64,000 nucleotides of DNA from Arenibacter sp. 6A1 (GTDB lineage Bacteria > Bacteroidota > Bacteroidia > Flavobacteriales > Flavobacteriaceae). The stretch spans positions 124,001 through 188,000 of the forward strand of contig NZ_JAAXCQ010000009.1 of assembly GCF_012272855.1 (NCBI RefSeq), written 5' to 3'. Below are positions 37,128 through 45,360 of the stretch, one piece after another. Position numbers and translations under genes: made by a program. Every line of letters starts with the position of its first letter. Positions within the stretch are counted from its first letter, which is position 1. The notes below the pieces were generated by a model. It worked only from the letters and a program-made list of their open reading frames with translations. It did no database searches and was not told the origin of the DNA.

Positions 37128-38945
37128 TTAATTGTGGAGGTCTACTTTTTTGCCATCCACTTTATTATCGCTTACCTCCGCATTCTGCACTCGTTCAAAA
37201 AGAATGGTTTGCTTATTCGAATGAAATGCAGGGTATTCGTTATTAGTGTTTATCTCATTGTTTTTAAAAATCAACCCATCTACCGATTTAGCGTACAGTA
37301 TAGGATTATCGAAAGTCTCAAATTCATTATTCTCTATACGAATGCCTGAGTGAAAGTACTTTGTTTGCCCATTTAGGTCCGGAATCTCTGGATAAATGGA
37401 GATGACAGCAGAAGTAAACTGATACATACTCGTAAGGGCATTGACAAATTTATTATCGCGGATAGTGACATCTCTACAAGATCCGGTCTCGTACCAACCA
37501 TTGGCATCGCCGCAAAGAAGGATGGCGCACCCAGAAGTGTGATCGAATAGGTTATTGGCTATAAGGGTAGGTTTTGGGGTACTAAACAAGGCTCCTCGTG
37601 CCCTGTTGTTACGAATGGTATTCCCGGTAAAAATTACCGAAGGTGTCCAAGTAAGGTTCTCAATCCCGATATCAAAATTTGCAGGATCAATTTCGTTCCC
37701 CAGTTTCTTCTTAAATTGGATTCTAAACTCTTTAATCGGCTCATTTTTATCTGAACGTACTGGTGTTATGGAAACGATGGTGTTCTGATGGTCCCAAAGT
37801 TCCATTGTTTTTGACTTTACAAATTGTACAGCATCTCCTTTATAGCCCCAATCAAACCCGTAAGCCTGCCCGTGCATGTATTTAGCGACGACTGTCTTTG
37901 AATCTATTTTCTTTATAATTTTAAGATAGGTGCCATGGATATTGATCGCATCATCCATCATTCCTTCATAGAGTCCGTTTTTGGATACTATTTCTCCTTT
38001 GCAACCAGAAAAATGTGTCGCATCTGCCTGGGTAGTAAAGTATCTAGGGTCGTCCTTGCCTCTTAGGGCCACCTCAAATCCGTCCAAATATATGTTTTCG
38101 GTCAACTGGGCTAACAATCCCATCCCTTCGGCGTAATGAACCTTTACATTTTCAAAACTTATATCTTTCCCTTTATGGACAAAAATACCCGGAGTAGGAC
38201 GGTAATAACTTCTCATAGTAACCACTGTCCCCGGGATCAGTTTATTATTTTTCCAATGGTGTGCTTTGATTAGGCCAGGAGCCAATTCACTTACGTTTCT
38301 TGTTCCAACGGCAATATCACCGCTGTTGTAAACAATTCGTTTGGTAGCTTCCTCAAAGGCCATTCCCGCTATAGGATGCATTTCCCAACCCTCGCCGGTA
38401 CTATAAAAGGTACTGTCCTTAATGGTATAAGAAACCCAAGGAGCGGTTTCGAAAACAATACTTCCTGCCACGGTATCGTTTTCCACAATTTTAACTTGAG
38501 TAATTTGTGGCTTTTCAAAGTCGATCCTTAGGTCTTTCAGGCTTACATTGTTGTTTCCGATCAGTGCTATGGGAAGCATGCGTCCGTGAAACATCAGTTC
38601 CGAACCATTACCATCAATGGTAACATTCTTCAGCGTTTCTAGTTCAATCCCTACGGTCTTAGGATTGTCTTGGTCATGATTGGAGATATAGTATTCTCTT
38701 TTTAGAGCTCCATCCGGATGAAAGTCGTACCGTCCTTTTTGAAACTTAATGACAACAGGCTCAGAATTGACAATTTCATTTTTAATTTTTTTCAATGCCT
38801 CCTGTAATAAGGGAGCGGTGTTTTGTCCGGTATTTGGCAATACACCATAGGTTTCCAAATTATAGACTTTTACCTGCTTCTGCGCTTTCAACGAAAATGA
38901 AAGACCAAAGACTAATAAAATAAATAAGGGTACTTTTTTTAACAT
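37128..38945 (-). CDS. GH110-like alpha-1,3-galactosidase (parallel beta-helix)
   Basis: 605 residues. Signal peptide (about 1-21, ends LKAQ), then a right-handed beta-helix. DATHFSGCKGEIVSKNG and MMDDAINIHGTYLK, together with the domain order, match GH110, the blood-group-B alpha-1,3-galactosidase family first described in Bacteroides. Marine members act on alpha-1,3-linked galactose. It is exported, probably periplasmic, with no lipobox. It is not in a PUL here: both neighbours are unrelated and no SusC/D is adjacent. Its own upstream region (38946-39446) contains a paired AAAAAGGGGG motif. Confidence 0.8.
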   Translation of the reverse strand: MLKKVPLFILLVFGLSFSLKAQKQVKVYNLETYGVLPNTGQNTAPLLQEALKKIKNEIVNSEPVVIKFQKGRYDFHPDGALKREYYISNHDQDNPKTVGIELETLKNVTIDGNGSELMFHGRMLPIALIGNNNVSLKDLRIDFEKPQITQVKIVENDTVAGSIVFETAPWVSYTIKDSTFYSTGEGWEMHPIAGMAFEEATKRIVYNSGDIAVGTRNVSELAPGLIKAHHWKNNKLIPGTVVTMRSYYRPTPGIFVHKGKDISFENVKVHYAEGMGLLAQLTENIYLDGFEVALRGKDDPRYFTTQADATHFSGCKGEIVSKNGLYEGMMDDAINIHGTYLKIIKKIDSKTVVAKYMHGQAYGFDWGYKGDAVQFVKSKTMELWDHQNTIVSITPVRSDKNEPIKEFRIQFKKKLGNEIDPANFDIGIENLTWTPSVIFTGNTIRNNRARGALFSTPKPTLIANNLFDHTSGCAILLCGDANGWYETGSCRDVTIRDNKFVNALTSMYQFTSAVISIYPEIPDLNGQTKYFHSGIRIENNEFETFDNPILYAKSVDGLIFKNNEINTNNEYPAFHSNKQTILFERVQNAEVSDNKVDGKKVDLHN

Positions 38946-39446
38946 GTTGAGTATAAATAATATTAATTTGATTGTATAGAAATGATAAAAAGCTAAGAAT
39001 AACGTTTCTAGAGCAATAATACTACATTATTATTTTATAGCTGTGTCTGGTTACCGTTAAAAAGGGGGGATATCCAAAAAGGGGGCGTTCTTGTATTTTT
39101 ATGGCAAAAAATGATATAAACACAATGAAACAAAGGGCTTCAGTGGTTTTTTATACAAACAGCTGTCTATAGGAAATGCCAATATACTTTTACCAAGGTT
39201 ACCTTCGATATTTAATTAATCAAAAGGTCGTTCTGGCCTTGGTTCTGTATGGAATGATAGGGTATGCGGTCTTGTAAAGGTATTGTCGAACCAAGGCTAA
39301 AAATAAGGAGTTGCCTTTATGAATGAGGGAATGGAACTGAAGAAAAAGAAATGGAGAACCCTTTACTATGGATGATATATTCCTAACTAAAAACCATTAT
39401 TTTTGTTTTAGAATTATATTCACCATAAAATTAAGGATATTCCACC
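38946..39446. other. Divergent spacer between GH110 and DUF502
   Basis: No gene seen. AAAAAGGGGG occurs at 39059-39068 and 39076-39085 (17 bases apart), about 120 bases upstream of the GH110 start. It could be a regulator site. Confidence 0.45.
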
Positions 39447-40034
39447 ATGAAAAAGCTAGTCAACTATTTTTTACAAGGGCTATTGTATATAGCTCCATTA
39501 GGTATTACAGCTTATATTATCTATTCGGTTTTTACCTTTATGGATGGATTACTGCAAGATTTTCTCATTGAGTTTTTTGATATTAAAATACAGGGACTGG
39601 GTGTTTTAACACTGATCGTCTTTTTGATTTTAGTAGGCCTTATTGGAAAAACAATCATAGCCAAGCCGTTAAAACAGGTTTTTTCCAAAATAATTGATGG
39701 GATACCCTTATTAAATTTTATTTACTCGGCCTTCAATGATCTATTTTCAGCCTTCGTCGGCAAGGAAAAAAAGTTCAGCAAACCTGTTTTGGTAAGGGTG
39801 AATTTAAATTCGGACTTGGAAAAATTGGGCTTTATTACAGAGGAAAACCTGGATTTTCTAGATGCAACAGATAAGGTAGCTGTTTATTTCCCACATTCTT
39901 ATAATTTCTCGGGAGAACTGTTTATTGTGCCCAAGGCTAATATCAAAAGTTTGGATGCTAAATCTAGTGAGGTAATGAAATTCATTGTATCGGCAGGATT
40001 GATGGGGTGGTCAAAAACCGATCTTCAAGACTGA
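39447..40034 (+). CDS. DUF502 family membrane protein
   Basis: 195 residues. Two N-terminal membrane helices (about 5-28 and 45-70), then a soluble C-terminal domain. YFLQGLLYIAPLGITAYIIY, the GIPLLNFIYSAFND motif and VAVYFPHSYNFSGELFIVP match DUF502. The family is widespread in bacteria and plants (LCV-like) with unknown molecular role. It is the last gene before the adhesin region. Confidence 0.9.
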   Translation: MKKLVNYFLQGLLYIAPLGITAYIIYSVFTFMDGLLQDFLIEFFDIKIQGLGVLTLIVFLILVGLIGKTIIAKPLKQVFSKIIDGIPLLNFIYSAFNDLFSAFVGKEKKFSKPVLVRVNLNSDLEKLGFITEENLDFLDATDKVAVYFPHSYNFSGELFIVPKANIKSLDAKSSEVMKFIVSAGLMGWSKTDLQD

Positions 40035-40042
40035 TCCTATAG

Positions 40043-40105
40043 AAACCACAATCTGCTGCGCCCGTTGGAATTTTATTTGGGTCCAAAAACTGGGACTTGA
40101 TTAGA
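40043..40105 (+). repeat. Diverged AAACCACAA element, upstream of adhesin
   Basis: AAACCACAATCTGCTGCGC followed by CGTTGG, TTATTTGGGTC and GACTTGATT. The same words recur downstream of the adhesin at 44492-44625 and 44631-44714. The terminal hairpin present in those copies is not kept here. Confidence 0.55.
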
Positions 40106-40351
40106 ATTTAAAATAGAATACATACTATTTCTTTGTCGAAAACCTAACTGCAACAGTTGATGGGGGAAATGGGATGCACAAAACGGCAGACTTCCCTGGG
40201 AATTTGGTCAAATTTGAAATATTTTTAATAAGCGTTGACACAACAAAACCTATGTATAATTATGGGTTATTATTCTATTTAATTATAAGAATTATTCCGC
40301 AATAGTGCTCCAATAATTTACTGGCCAAATTGAAAATAAATAAAACTGAAT

Positions 40352-40483
40352 ATGAAAAACTGTATGCTCATATTGGCTCTATTATCTTTTTTTTTGTGCA
40401 TTTCATCGAATGGAAAATATAAAATCAGAAAAATATGTCAAAAAAAGACGATATTGAACTTAAATAATGAGACGCTAATTTAA
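40352..40483 (+). CDS. Possible 43-residue secreted peptide
   Basis: ATG at 40352, stop at 40481. Residues 1-20 (MKNCMLILALLSFFLCISS) look like a signal peptide; the remaining ~23 are basic then asparagine-rich. It is too short to test by family. An A-rich leader precedes the ATG and the adhesin gene follows 176 bases later. It may equally be chance in AT-rich DNA or a relic of a longer gene. Confidence 0.25.
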   Translation: MKNCMLILALLSFFLCISSNGKYKIRKICQKKTILNLNNETLI

Positions 40484-40659
40484 AAATACCATGTGGGTAA
40501 ATCTTTACGCTTCCAAATTTTAATTACTTTATTTAATGGGTTCGCTTTTTAATTTAGCATTCTTTTTGTTATTAAATGAACCCCACTTCATTTATTGAAC
40601 AATAACCGTATTACTTAGTGCTCTGGTGTAGTTATAATTAAGCCTTAATAAACTATACT

Positions 40660-43600
40660 ATGAGAACCACCCTCCGGAATTTCTTCAGAAAATCATTTCT
40701 TATTTCTTTTCTATCACTTTTTGTGACAACAACCACAAACGCAATTGAAGCATTACCTGTTAAAATTATTGCGACAGAAATAATTCCAAATTTCAATAGT
40801 ATAACCAATAGTGAGACAGGTACGACACTAAAACACTCCTTCGCTGGCAGCAATCCAATTCCCATAGCTGATAATGAAAGAATACTGACGGGCTCTGAAT
40901 TGGACATTGAAGAACTGGAAGAGTATGAAGCTTTAAAACTAGAATATACCATTGGCCATGTAGATTGTCATGGTGGGAATAATGGGTATGCAACGGCCAA
41001 TGTACGGGGTGGTATGGCACCCTACACCTATCAATGGAGCAATGGTGCTACTACACAAACCATAACTAATTTGGTTGCGGGAACCTATACGTTAGTTGTG
41101 AAGGATGTGAATGGAAAGAGAAGAAGTTGTAGGCTAAAAATAAAAGAACCTGCCAAACTTGCTCATAAAATTTTAAAGTTAAGTGATGCGAGCGCAGCGG
41201 GAGCTTCAGACGGTTCGGCTAGGGTAACCGTTTCAGGAGGTGCCAAACCCTATAGTTATGCCTGGGACAACGGGGAGACAACCGCCACAGCCATAGAACT
41301 TAATGCAGGTAGGCACAGGGTAACAATAACCGATAATAATGGCTGTACAAAACAGTGTTCTATCCAAATTAATGAACCAAATCCACCTATAGAGGAAGTC
41401 TGCGATGGGGTTGATAACAATGGCGATGGTCAAGTCGATGAAGGCTTTGCCGATACCGACGGCGATGGCATCTCAGATTGTATTGATTCCTGTGATGATA
41501 GCATAGATACCGACAGAGATGGTATCTCAGATTGTGAGGATACTTGTGATGATAGCATAGACACGGACGGGGATGGCATTTCAGATTGTGAGGATACTTG
41601 TGATGATACGATAGATACCGACAGCGACGGCATTTCAGATTGTGTGGATACTTGTGATGACACCATAGACACGGACGGCGATGGCATTTCAGATTGCGTT
41701 GACACCTGTGATGATACGATAGATACTGATGGTGACGGCATTTCAGATTGTGTGGATCCTTGCGATGATACTATAGACACGGACCGCGACGGCATTTCAG
41801 ATTGTGTGGATCCTTGCGATGATACCATAGACACGGACGGGGATGGCATCTCAGATTGTGAGGATACTTGTGATGATAGCATAGATACCGACAGAGATGG
41901 CATTTCAGATTGCGTTGATCCTTGTGATGATAGGATAGATACTGACGGTGACGGTATTTCAGATTGTGAAGATACTTGTGATGATAGCATAGATACCGAC
42001 AGAGACGGCATCTCAGATTGTGAGGATCCTTGCGACGATACCATAGATACTGACAGCGACGGCATATCAGATTGCGTGGATACTTGCGACGATACCATAG
42101 ACACGGACGGGGATGGCATTTCAGACTGTGTGGATCCCTGTGATGATACCATAGACACGGACGGTGATGGCATTTCAGATTGCGTTGACACCTGTGATGA
42201 TACGATAGATACTGACGGTGACGGCATTTCAGATTGCATAGATACTTGTGATGACACCATAGACACGGACGGGGATGGCATTTCAGATTGCGTGGATCCT
42301 TGCGATGATACGATTGATACTGACGGTGATGGCATTTCAGACTGTGAGGATACTTGTGATGATACCATAGATACTGACGGCGACGGCATTTCAGACTGTA
42401 TTGATCCCTGTGATAATACGATAGACACGGACGGTGACGGCATTTCAGATTGTGAGGATCCTTGTGATGATAGAATAGATACCGACAGAGATGGCATCTC
42501 AGATTGTGAGGATACTTGCGATGATAGCATAGATACCGACAGCGACGGCATATCAGATTGCGTTGACACCTGTGATGATAGGATAGATATCGACAGAGAT
42601 GGTATCTCAGATTGTGAGGATACTTGCGACGACACCATAGACACGGACGGCGACGGCATATCAGATTGCGTTGACACCTGTGATGATAGGATAGATACCG
42701 ACAGAGACGGCATTTCAGATTGCGTTGATCCTTGTGATGATACGATAGATACCGACGGCGACGGCATTTCAGACTGTGAGGATCCTTGTGATGACACTAT
42801 AGATACTGACGGCGACGGTATTTCAGATTGTAAGGATACTGAAGAATGCGATGGGGTGGACAACGATGGGGACGGCGAAGTAGATGAAGGTTTTGATGTA
42901 AACAATAATGGCACAGCCGATTGTTTTGACACGGATCCCTGCGATTTCAGCACCCAACTGGGTACGGATATAGATGGGGAAGCCGCTAACGACCAATTAG
43001 GAAGGTCCGTTTCCATGAGCGCCGACGGCAGCCGTGTGGCCATAGGAGCTATTGGTAACGACGGCAATGGAAGCAATTCAGGGCATGTTCGGGTGTATTC
43101 TTGGAACGGCAGTACTTGGGGGCAACTGGGTATAGATATAAACGGGGAGGCCACTAACGATCAATCGGGCTACTCCGTTAGCTTGAGTGCTGACGGCAAC
43201 CGTCTGGCTATAGGAGCATATGGTAACGACGCCAATGGAAGCAATTCAGGGCATGTTCGGGTGTATTCCTGGAACGGCAGTACTTGGGTGCAACTGGGTA
43301 CGGATATAGATGGGGAAGCCGCTAACGACCGATCGGGATGGTCCGTTTCTATGAGTGCTGACGGCAGCCGTGTGGCTATTGGAGCTATTGGTAACGACGG
43401 TAATGGGAACGATTCAGGGCATGTTCGGGTGTATTCCTGGAACGGTAGTACTTGGATGCAACTAGGAACAGATATAGACGGGGAAGCCGCTAACGACGTA
43501 TCGGGTTATTCCGTTTCCTTGAGTGCCAACGGCAGCCGTGTGGCCATAGGAGCTCTTTATAACAACGGTAATGGTATCGCTTCAGGGCATGTACGGGTGT

Positions 43601-44421
43601 ATTCCTGGAACGGCAGTACTTGGGTGCAATTGGGGACAGATATAGATGGGGAAGCTGCTTTTGACCAATCGGGCTATTCCGTTTCCATGAGTGCCAACGG
43701 CAGCCGTGTGGCTATAGGAGCAAATGCTAACGACGGCAATGGGAACGCTTCAGGACATGTACGGGTGTATTCCTGGAACGGCAGTACTTGGGTGCAACTG
43801 GGAACAGATATAGATGGGGAAGCCGCTTTTGATCTATCGGGCTATTCCGTTTCCATGGGTGCTGACGGTAGCCGTGTGGCCATAGGAGCTCTTTATAACA
43901 AGGGCAATGGAAGGAATTCGGGGCATGTGCGGGTATATTCCTGGAACGGCAGCTCTTGGGTGCAACAGGGAACAGATATAAATGGGGAATCCGCTCACGA
44001 CCAATCGGGCTATTCCGTTTCTATGAGTGCTGACGGTAGCCGTGTGGCCATAGGAGCAAATGCGAACGACGGTAATGGAAAAAATTCAGGGCATGTGCGG
44101 ATCTATGGGTGCGGGCAGGCAATGGAAGAAAATGAACACTCCTTTGTACAGCGCCAAACTTCAGGGACCACAGTGACTGTCTTCCAAGAGCCTCAAAGCG
44201 AAGTCCTCAGCCTGGACATGGATATCCCCTATGATGCCACTATTAAAGTGAATTTCCTAGATACCTCCGGAAGAACGGTTCTGACCCCTAAAAGCAGAAT
44301 GGTGAATGCTGGCACAAACCGTCTTGAGTATAATATGGGGGTAGTGCCCTCACAAGTGCTCATCATGAATATATATACAGGCAGGGAACTCATTGCCAAA
44401 AAAATATTGCTAGACAAATAG
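40660..44421 (+). CDS. Repeat-rich surface adhesin: SprB repeats, TSP3-like repeats, propeller, T9SS C-terminal domain
   Basis: 1253 residues. Signal peptide about 1-29. Two SprB-type repeats (about 99-163 and 165-242: GGMAPYTYQWSNG, GGAKPYSYAWDNG). A CDGVDNNGDGQVDEGF motif follows at about 248. Then come 25 exact 18-residue repeats (278-727), consensus CDDTIDTDGDGISDCxDT/P, a thrombospondin-type-3-like calcium-binding pattern with two cysteines per unit. A second CDGVDNDGDGEVDEGF comes next. Seven 56-residue repeats (about 766-1151, e.g. DGSRVAIGA and SGHVRVYSWNGS) would form one seven-bladed propeller. The last ~80 residues (VNFLDTSGRTVLTPKSRMV...LIAKKILLDK) resemble a type IX secretion sorting domain. 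SprB-type proteins are gliding or adhesion factors in flavobacteria. Role here is inferred. Confidence 0.88.
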   Translation: MRTTLRNFFRKSFLISFLSLFVTTTTNAIEALPVKIIATEIIPNFNSITNSETGTTLKHSFAGSNPIPIADNERILTGSELDIEELEEYEALKLEYTIGHVDCHGGNNGYATANVRGGMAPYTYQWSNGATTQTITNLVAGTYTLVVKDVNGKRRSCRLKIKEPAKLAHKILKLSDASAAGASDGSARVTVSGGAKPYSYAWDNGETTATAIELNAGRHRVTITDNNGCTKQCSIQINEPNPPIEEVCDGVDNNGDGQVDEGFADTDGDGISDCIDSCDDSIDTDRDGISDCEDTCDDSIDTDGDGISDCEDTCDDTIDTDSDGISDCVDTCDDTIDTDGDGISDCVDTCDDTIDTDGDGISDCVDPCDDTIDTDRDGISDCVDPCDDTIDTDGDGISDCEDTCDDSIDTDRDGISDCVDPCDDRIDTDGDGISDCEDTCDDSIDTDRDGISDCEDPCDDTIDTDSDGISDCVDTCDDTIDTDGDGISDCVDPCDDTIDTDGDGISDCVDTCDDTIDTDGDGISDCIDTCDDTIDTDGDGISDCVDPCDDTIDTDGDGISDCEDTCDDTIDTDGDGISDCIDPCDNTIDTDGDGISDCEDPCDDRIDTDRDGISDCEDTCDDSIDTDSDGISDCVDTCDDRIDIDRDGISDCEDTCDDTIDTDGDGISDCVDTCDDRIDTDRDGISDCVDPCDDTIDTDGDGISDCEDPCDDTIDTDGDGISDCKDTEECDGVDNDGDGEVDEGFDVNNNGTADCFDTDPCDFSTQLGTDIDGEAANDQLGRSVSMSADGSRVAIGAIGNDGNGSNSGHVRVYSWNGSTWGQLGIDINGEATNDQSGYSVSLSADGNRLAIGAYGNDANGSNSGHVRVYSWNGSTWVQLGTDIDGEAANDRSGWSVSMSADGSRVAIGAIGNDGNGNDSGHVRVYSWNGSTWMQLGTDIDGEAANDVSGYSVSLSANGSRVAIGALYNNGNGIASGHVRVYSWNGSTWVQLGTDIDGEAAFDQSGYSVSMSANGSRVAIGANANDGNGNASGHVRVYSWNGSTWVQLGTDIDGEAAFDLSGYSVSMGADGSRVAIGALYNKGNGRNSGHVRVYSWNGSSWVQQGTDINGESAHDQSGYSVSMSADGSRVAIGANANDGNGKNSGHVRIYGCGQAMEENEHSFVQRQTSGTTVTVFQEPQSEVLSLDMDIPYDATIKVNFLDTSGRTVLTPKSRMVNAGTNRLEYNMGVVPSQVLIMNIYTGRELIAKKILLDK
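41491..42840 (+). repeat. 25 tandem 54-bp coding repeats, no indels
   Basis: The tract is 1350 bp, exactly 25 x 54, from the first TGTGATGAT unit to the codon before GAAGAATGCGATGG. Each unit encodes Cys-Asp-Asp-x-Ile-Asp...Ser-Asp-Cys-x-Asp-Thr/Pro. Variation is limited to a few codon positions, chiefly T/S/R after CDD, G/R/S before DGIS, and V/E/I before DT/DP. Confidence 0.95.
42955..44116 (+). repeat. Seven tandem 168-bp coding repeats (propeller blades)
   Basis: The period is 56 codons, starting CAACTGGG at 42955. The seventh unit is cut short after GHVRIYG. GHVRVYSWNGS is almost invariant between copies, suggesting recent homogenisation. Confidence 0.9.
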
Positions 44422-44491
44422 CAGTTCTCAAATGGGTTAAAAAAAAGGAAATAAATGTGTTTTAGGTAAAAATCTTAGGATCTGTGTGGTT

Positions 44492-44714
44492 GTATGTAAA
44501 CCACAACCCGCTGCGCGCCTTGGTTTTTTGGATCAAGTTGGTACGTTGGAGGCTTGATTTAGATCTGCACAATGGGGATTACGATTTCTCGTACCTCCAA
44601 ATCGTGATCCCAGAAGCTTATCCCTGGCAAGTATGTAAACCACAACCCGCTTGGCATGTTATTTGGGTCTTGATTTATAGGATTACGATTTCTCGTACCT
44701 CCAAATCGTGATCC
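44492..44714 (+). repeat. Tandem hairpin elements downstream of the adhesin
   Basis: Two imperfect copies, 44492-44625 and 44631-44714. Each starts TATGTAAACCACAACCCGCT and ends in the same 35-base hairpin (44576-44610 and 44680-44714): GGATTACGATTT, loop CTCGTACCTCC, AAATCGTGATCC, a 12-base stem with one G-T pair. A diverged third copy lies at 40043. Confidence 0.85.
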
Positions 44715-44743
44715 CTCCATCACCGCACCTGACAATAAAGCCC

Positions 44744-44773
44744 AAAATTGCTAAGGCAATTTTAGTTTTTTTT
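44744..44773 (+). terminator. Intrinsic terminator (adhesin side)
   Basis: AAAATTGC, loop TAAG, GCAATTTT, then a run of T. Forward orientation, 320 bases after the adhesin stop. Confidence 0.75.
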
Positions 44774-44826
44774 ATTTCAATTCATTTACGTGAACGTTGT
44801 TCACGACATATTTTGAAATAAAAAAA
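44767..44826. repeat. 60-bp two-step palindrome between terminators
   Basis: Outer stem TTTTTTTATTTCAA / TTGAAATAAAAAAA (44767-44780 with 44813-44826), and inner stem CGTGAAC-GTT-GTTCACG (44789-44805). The outer arms overlap the T-tracts of the two flanking terminators. Confidence 0.7.
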
Positions 44827-44856
44827 GCCCAATTTCTTTTCAGAAATCGGGCTTTG
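44820..44856 (-). terminator. Terminator for tRNA-Ser
   Basis: On the reverse strand AAAGCCC-G-ATTTCT pairs with AGAAAT-T-GGGCTTT, then a T-run. It lies 8 bases past the tRNA 3' end. Confidence 0.85.
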
Positions 44857-44863
44857 CTCTAAG

Positions 44864-44948
44864 CGGAGAAAGAGGGATTCGAACCCCCGGAGGTGTGACC
44901 CTCAACAGTTTTCAAGACTGCCGCATTCGACCACTCTGCCATTTCTCC
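44864..44948 (-). tRNA. tRNA-Ser(UGA)
   Basis: Reverse strand, 85 bases. Acceptor stem GGAGAAA/TTTCTCC with G discriminator, D-arm, anticodon loop CTTGAAA (anticodon TGA, reads UCA), a long class-II variable arm typical of serine tRNAs, and a T-arm GGTTCGAATCC. CCA is not encoded. A terminator follows at 44856. No second copy of its 3' end, which would suggest island integration, was seen in the window. Confidence 0.96.
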
Positions 44949-45360
44949 TGAGTGTCTCATCAGCTATACGCTGATTGCGGGTGCAAATATAGAAACCTTT
45001 TTTGGATCCACCAAGCGTTTTTAGGATAAAAAGCAATAAAATCAAAAAAAGGGAAACCCCCGTAATCATTATGGTTGCCGTGTGTTTTGACTAGGAAAGG
45101 GGCGGGGAATTGGGTATGCTCTTGTAAAATAGTAAGTTATAGGCTGATTTAATAGTGAGAAAGCAAAGGTTTGTACCTAGTACAGACAAGATATTGGTTT
45201 GAAAAAGGTGCCAAAAAAAATAAATTTTTTCACTCAATATTCGAAAAATAGCCTTTCGAACAGTATTTTTTGATGATCGTTTGTGGTGTGTATTGGAGAA
45301 AATCACATCCTTCAAATTCCACTAAATCTCAGAAAAACATCTCCTGTTTAACTATCCTTA

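Larger units (their letters stand above)
40035..40659. other. Spacer upstream of the adhesin gene
   Basis: Contains a diverged copy of the AAACCACAA element near 40045-40105 (related copies at 44492 and 44631) and a 43-codon open frame (40352-40483). No longer gene. AT-rich. Confidence 0.5.
44422..45360. other. Non-coding segment: hairpin elements, terminators, tRNA
   Basis: Besides tRNA-Ser (44864-44948) and the elements listed separately there is no gene. 44949-45360 holds the tRNA promoter region and the tail region of the reverse-strand regulator. An open frame at 45091-45315 on the reverse strand is unrecognised and not supported. Confidence 0.6.

Noticed and set aside
41491-42840. CRISPR-like array
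   Set aside because: Units are contiguous 54-bp coding repeats without unique spacers, and no cas genes are near.
41430-43154. 574-codon open frame on the reverse strand of the adhesin gene
   Set aside because: It is the antisense of the 54-bp repeats: GAT/GAC-rich codons read backwards contain no stops, giving a Ser/Pro/Val-rich periodic product. The forward protein has a signal peptide, known domains and a sorting domain.
44864-44948. tRNA-Ser as an island integration site
   Set aside because: No second copy of the tRNA 3' end and no integrase gene were seen in the window, and the tRNA points away from PUL 2.
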